Of a DNA stretch of 64,000 bases, positions 38,201-44,200 are shown one piece after another (position 1 is the stretch's first letter; each line of letters starts with the position of its first letter). The notes below the pieces were generated by a model. That model was given only the letters and a program-made list of their open reading frames with translations, was not told the origin of the DNA and searched no databases. The position numbers were made by a program, and so were the translations under genes. Source of the stretch: Terebella lapidaria (Eukaryota; Annelida; Polychaeta; Terebellida; Terebellidae); the NCBI GenBank assembly GCA_949152475.1, contig OX424563.1, positions 1,585,001 through 1,649,000 of the forward strand, read 5' to 3'.

Positions 38201-41200
38201 TCACAATGAATAGATGTGTAGTTCCTGCACACTAGGCCTCTGGGCATATATACACAATTCTATAGTAGGGTTCAGACTTATAAATGCGAGTTCCAAGATA
38301 GTAGTAGTCCTATAGAACCAAAATTACAATATCTCACCCTTTTATTCAGACCGTCTGTGTTTCCCCTGTTAGGGTCAAATGTGTTTTTCTCCGATCAGGG
38401 TCGAATGTCAAAAATGGCTGTCATTTTGAAAAAATCGCGAAAATAAAAAAACTAAAAAATACCTCCCTCTCGAAATATTTTTAGGCATTTTTGTGCAAAA
38501 TTTCAGAAAAATTCGACCGTAAACTTTAAAGATAAAATTGTTTACGGACGACGGACGGATGGACGGACGATGGACGCAACGCCATGGCAATAGGTTATCT
38601 GACCTTAGGGCCGGTAACCTATAAAACGATATACTCACTGCAGACAAGCGGTGATGCGGAATATAATTTTGAACGGGCTTGGTTGATAATTTCGAACGGG
38701 TGGTGATCAATTTCGAACGGTCCTCCATTGAAGCATGTTGAAAAGTGAGTAAATCTTAAAGTAATTCCGAATTTATAGACGTAAAAATTCGAATTATTAC
38801 AATGAAATGATCTCATGTCATGTGAAAGTCGTTGGGGATTTCGAAGGTAGAGCCGAACCGAAGTGGAAGCACAAGTCATTTTGTATTTCCTAATTATTCA
38901 AATTTTTGGACAAGTGAAGATGGTAACATCTTTATTTCTAAAATACTAAACAATTTTGTTGTTTGTTTTTATCTCAAAATTTCGTAATAAGTTAGGCGCG
39001 CGGGGACGAAAAACAGAAAATTAAACAGGGATGGCCTAAATAGGTAGTAGGCCTACATTCTACGTATAAACTACTTCAAGATTCTGGTTTACGTGGTCAA
39101 ACTTTCATTTTACGTTAACTTCTGACGTTCATTTGGATATGGACACAAGCTTGAAGTAGTTTGAGTTAGTTTGAACTTCCTGGAGGAGTCTGAAGTAGTT
39201 TTACGTGCATGTAGTTTACACAATCATATTTCCGTCAAATTCCAAAGTTTGAAGTAGTTTGAAGTAAAAGTTTGAAGTAGTTTGAGAATCTTGTAAACCG
39301 GGCTTATATTACGACAATAATTTAAGAAGGCTTTATGAATAGCACTCCTGGGAGTCAAACGGCAATTTTCTACCAAATTTCAGACTTCTATCACAAAATT
39401 GAAGAAGTTGGCAGTCTACCCCAATGCTTATTTTCAGCCCAAAACGGCATCTCGAGAATCTGAGAATAGGATTTGGTCCTTCTTACATCCATCAGGATTC
39501 CAAGTATTATTGTAATTAGGAACCAGAATACACATTGGGTGTATTCTACACAAACATGTTGATTTGGGAAGATTACACTGCTACAAAACCGAGCAATTGC
39601 ACAAAATTGTCTGCGGACCCAGACATTAAATGACAGGGCTGAATTAAACATTAGGGTATGTTGCCATTTTTTTTTCAATTCTCGCAATAGAAGTCTAAAA
39701 TTGGGTAGAAAATTGCCGTTTAAATCCCAGGTGAAGTATGCCATAGCACGATACCAAATAGTATACGATACCATAGTAAACATATCAGCGAAAGACAGTG
39801 TAAACGCGTTAGGAACATCAGAGTGTAGTATTTTATAATCAGCAGTCTCTTTATTTTGTGCAAGTTAAATCTGCTGCCTTCGAATGTATGCAATTTTTTT
39901 TCAAAACCATTTTTTTTTCTTCAAAACCAATCTAATGCAATATAAGAAAAGCTGTGCTCAATGATTTTGACGATTACAGTCCATCCGAGTTGTCTTTTCA
40001 TCCGTTTTTGCAATTCAATTCAATTCAATTCATTTCATTCAACACAACATCCAACATTACAAGTATGGTTACTACAATAAAATTGAAATAATTGTGTTGA
40101 AAGGAGAATGCAAGAAGCGAAAGCTTGTACAAGGCATTCCCCCCAAAAACAATAATAATAATATAAGAATTACCCAAATTATGATACATTTTACTTCAGA
40201 AAGTAGTAATGTACTTAGTGTACTTAGTTTTAATGTACTTAGTTTTTGTTTTAGTGCCCATTTTGTACCGGTTTTGTAAATAAACAAACGAAGTGTATTC
40301 ATCAAACCCGACTGTAAACAAATGCTCAAATCGCGCCTAAAAGTCCACATCGAGTACATTTTCCAGTTCGTATGTGCATATATCATCTTGTATATAGTGT
40401 AGTTGTGAGAAAATAATCAGTGATATACCTTGATGTGCGTGGAATTGTCAGTCTATCTCGCACTTCTATGCTGTGTTTACATCTGCGTGTGATGGATACA
40501 GTTCCTGTATTTACGCGAGAACCGCCTGTTCAAATGAGCAATATTTTCCTGAGGACTGGTTATTTTCATCACATTTGGTGTATGTTTCATTCAGTTACTT
40601 TAGCATGTTTAATATGAAATATAGTTTTCGATATTGACTGGTTTCGAAGGCAGCTGCTTTAATGAGCTTCCCCGAAGTGGATGTATTAGGGTCGATGATT
40701 GTTTGCAGAAACAAATCAAGTGTTAGATTATTAAATCTACAAACCATATGATTAGCGAAATGATCTTTTGCAAATTTGATTTTTAAAACTATTGAGCGTG
40801 ATAGCAATACGGACTGTTAACCAGGAAGGATTTTGTGATTTCCTAGCTGATCATTTCCTGGAAAGTACATTAAAGGAAGCTCATTTCCTATACGAGCCAA
40901 TCCACAAAATGTTGCATACGTGCGATATATAGGCCCACCTGCACAGAACACAATATGAGTTCACATATTTTATATATTTTGTAGCGAGAATATGCCAATC
41001 TTTTGTAAAAATGTTTGTACACTTTTCATTCTTACATACTATCATACTATTTGATTTTGTTATCAAATTAATATCTTTCGGAGGCTCGGAGCATCAATTG
41101 GACGCAAGCCAAAATATTGTATTACCTTACCCTGTAGATAAACATGCTGTCTGGTTAATGTGCTGCTGTTGTTTCGAAGATCTGCTGCTGTTTTTGAAGA

Positions 41201-44200
41201 TCTGGACGTTGACATTCGTTCCAATTTCACCGTTTCCTTGGTTCCGCAAGGTACTTGGCTCGTCTCCAAGGAATGATAAAACAATGTTCCAATACACGCA
41301 TTCATTTTTTGTCGTGTTAGCGACAATTTATCGGTAGATCACAAACATCGGTAGGCCGACATACCGGTAGATCCAGGTTTTGTAATGGATTACAGGAGGC
41401 GTTTCGTTGCTCTTTGTTGCCTTCTGAGTGCAGCGGCTTTTGTGACATGGATAACTGTTCCAGACAGTTATATCGGTCTGGACACTGACCAGGTACAAGA
41501 GAAGCCACGTGAGACTGGAATCCGAACCATCTTGCTCTGGAACAAGTTGTACAAGTTACCGCTGTACGGCTTGAATCAGCAGGGCCGCCAGCCGTTCCTG
41601 GATGCCGGCTGTGCCGTAGACAGGTGCTCTGTGACCACGGACAGAGCGGGCATGCAGTCAGCCTCAGCAGTAGTCTTTCATTTGGTCGGAGAGCGTCAAG
41701 GCCAGGTACCGCCACGGGCCTCTTCCAGACAACTCTTCGTACACTTCATCTGGGAGTCACCAGCCTACCATGATCTCAAGTACATCGATGACGTCATGAA
41801 CGTTACTGTGACTTACAGAAGAGATTCGGACATCTTTAGACCGTATTTCTACAAAAGCAGATTGAACATATCGGAATTTGGACATTATCAACCTCGATAC
41901 GTATTGGATAAACGGTCGAAATCCGTTGCGGGATTGATGAGCAACTGCAGAACGTTGATTGGACGGGAAGCTTATATAAAGAAACTTGCTAAATACATAA
42001 ATGTGGATGTATTGGGGCAATGTGGCAAGAAGTTTTGTCCTAAAGAAAGTATGAGCCAATGTATGGACAAAATTGCTTCTGAATACGACTTTTACTTGAG
42101 TTTCGAGAACAGTTTTTGTGTTGATTACGTCACCGAGAAAGCACAGCGCCCCCTAGTGTACGACTTGATCCCCCTGGTGTTAGGAGGAACGAACTACACC
42201 CGAGATCTCCCTCCTGGATCTTACATCAATTTCTTGGACTATGAATCACCTGAGGAATTGGCAGAGTACCTCAAATATTTGATGCACAACAGAACTGCTT
42301 ATTTGGAATACCTCCAGTGGAAGCAAAATTATGCTCTACATAACATAGATCAGAGCCAAATATTTTGCAGACTGTGTGAAATTGTACACAATGACTCATA
42401 TCATAAAAGATACGAGAAGTTTCACGAATGGTGGTCTAAAGATAAATGTAATATACCAGGATATTGAACAATTATTCGTAATGGTTGGAGATATTGATTT
42501 GATAAAAATGCAATCCATTTCGAGACATTGACTTGCCTTGTATACTTGCATTATATCACAAACCGATATCAACATTTCACAACACAAACCTACTTAAGGT
42601 AGTCCGCTCCGAACGGTGAGGGGGGGGGGGGGTGAAAGAGTTTTTAAAAATATATAATTGCATCAACATAATCTAGAGCTTCAAAATGATATATTTTATA
42701 GAGTAACTGTTCAGCATCCTAAAACTGAAAAGAAAATAAGGGGTCACCGTTTCCGTTCGCGTGGAAAACACGATGCAAGATGTGAATGCGGACAATTTTT
42801 TTTTTCAAAAATGCCATAACATGTCATTTTAGGTAAATTTGTGTGATTTTAATCGAATATGTAGAAGAAACGAGCACGGTGACCCCCAATTTTCTTTTCA
42901 GTATTAGGATGCTGAACATTCACTCTATAAAATGTGTCATTTTGAAGAGATAATATTCAAGGAATGATTTTTAATTTTTGACTCTTCGTTACCTCACTAT
43001 TTGTAGCGGACTACGTTAATTAATGTCCACTTTTACACCAAATACCATTATGGTATATTCTGAGGCTTGACCAACACGATAAATCAGTCATCGTTTGTAC
43101 GACTTAATTCGATATGGATGTCAGTGTTGAGTAGGTAACACTGACTGGTTGCTGGTGGTCGTCACGTGATGAGGAGAATCGATCTGACTGGTTGCTGGTG
43201 ATCGTCACGTGTTGAGGGGAATCGTTCTGACTGGTTGCTGGTGGTCGTTACGTGTTGGGGGGGAGGGGGGGGATCGGTCCATCTCAATGGACACTTGATA
43301 GTAGATGTCAAAGCATTGACATCATTATTCGAGGTTCACATGGAGGCAACAACACCCCCCTCCTCCCCCCTCATGTGAATTATAATGCCCGATATTGACT
43401 GGACTTGAGAGTTTCGCTCCCAGGTTTGGTGTCTCTCCTGCCTAGATAGTAAATCAGATATGGTGCGTGTGAGGCACTCGATACTCTTGATAAGCCGACA
43501 TTGCCGTACACCACGTGACTGCAGGGATTATCGTTAACGATGGTCTGGTTTTGTCAAGCGTTTGGTACAATTCGTTCGATTTAAATTATAATTTGGAATT
43601 GATCGGAATGGTGTATGATAGACTCTCATCAGATATCCAGCTCGGGTATGTTTTTGGAAATCAAGAGGTGGTGATTGACATTTGGTTCAGTAATTTCATA
43701 TCGTATACTGACCCGATATTACCGAAAACACAATGTACCTGTTACATACACTGTCACTAAATGAATACTGTAGCCTATATTAATGGCATATTGCACGAAA
43801 GGTACCAGATCAGGGATCGACATTAACACTGGCCCACTGGCCCCACGCCTTATTTTGAGCCTGTGGGGCCAGTAGGGGCCACCAGATTCCCTAAGTCACT
43901 GGCCCCACTGGGCCAGTATAAAATCTTGCATTCTTTGAATTTTACTTCACAATATTTCACTTCCTTTGAAAGCCTTTCTATGTTGCTTATTTATGAAAAT
44001 GCATTAGTATTTGATATTCAAGTTACACTGATTGTTAGTGAACTTTGAAAGTGGGGCCAGTAGATTATTGATGGGGCCAGTAACTTCCAGATGTTACTGG
44101 CCCCATGGGGCCACTGGTGTCATATGCCTAATGTCGATCCCTGCAGATACTGCAGCGAGCCACTTCCCACTGACTTGGAGAACTTGTTTCTCCAAGATAG

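Larger units (their letters stand above)
32699..39347. other. 6.6-kb interval bounded by an 18-bp exact inverted repeat
   Basis: GAGTGCTATTCATAAAGC at 32699-32716 is repeated exactly in inverse at 39330-39347. The left end repeats CTATTCATAAAGC once more about 65 bp inward. The interval contains three other elements (33589, 35010 and 38404 families). It could be a large composite transposon or simply two copies of one small dispersed repeat in opposite orientation. Confidence 0.4.

Noticed and set aside
41011-41337. 108-codon frame just upstream of the fucosyltransferase
   Set aside because: Hydrophobic AT-driven composition, no motif, and separated by stops from the GT10 frame; unlikely to be an extra exon.
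41317-41715. 132-codon minus-strand frame overlapping the fucosyltransferase
   Set aside because: Shadow of the GT10 coding sequence; low-quality composition and no known domain.
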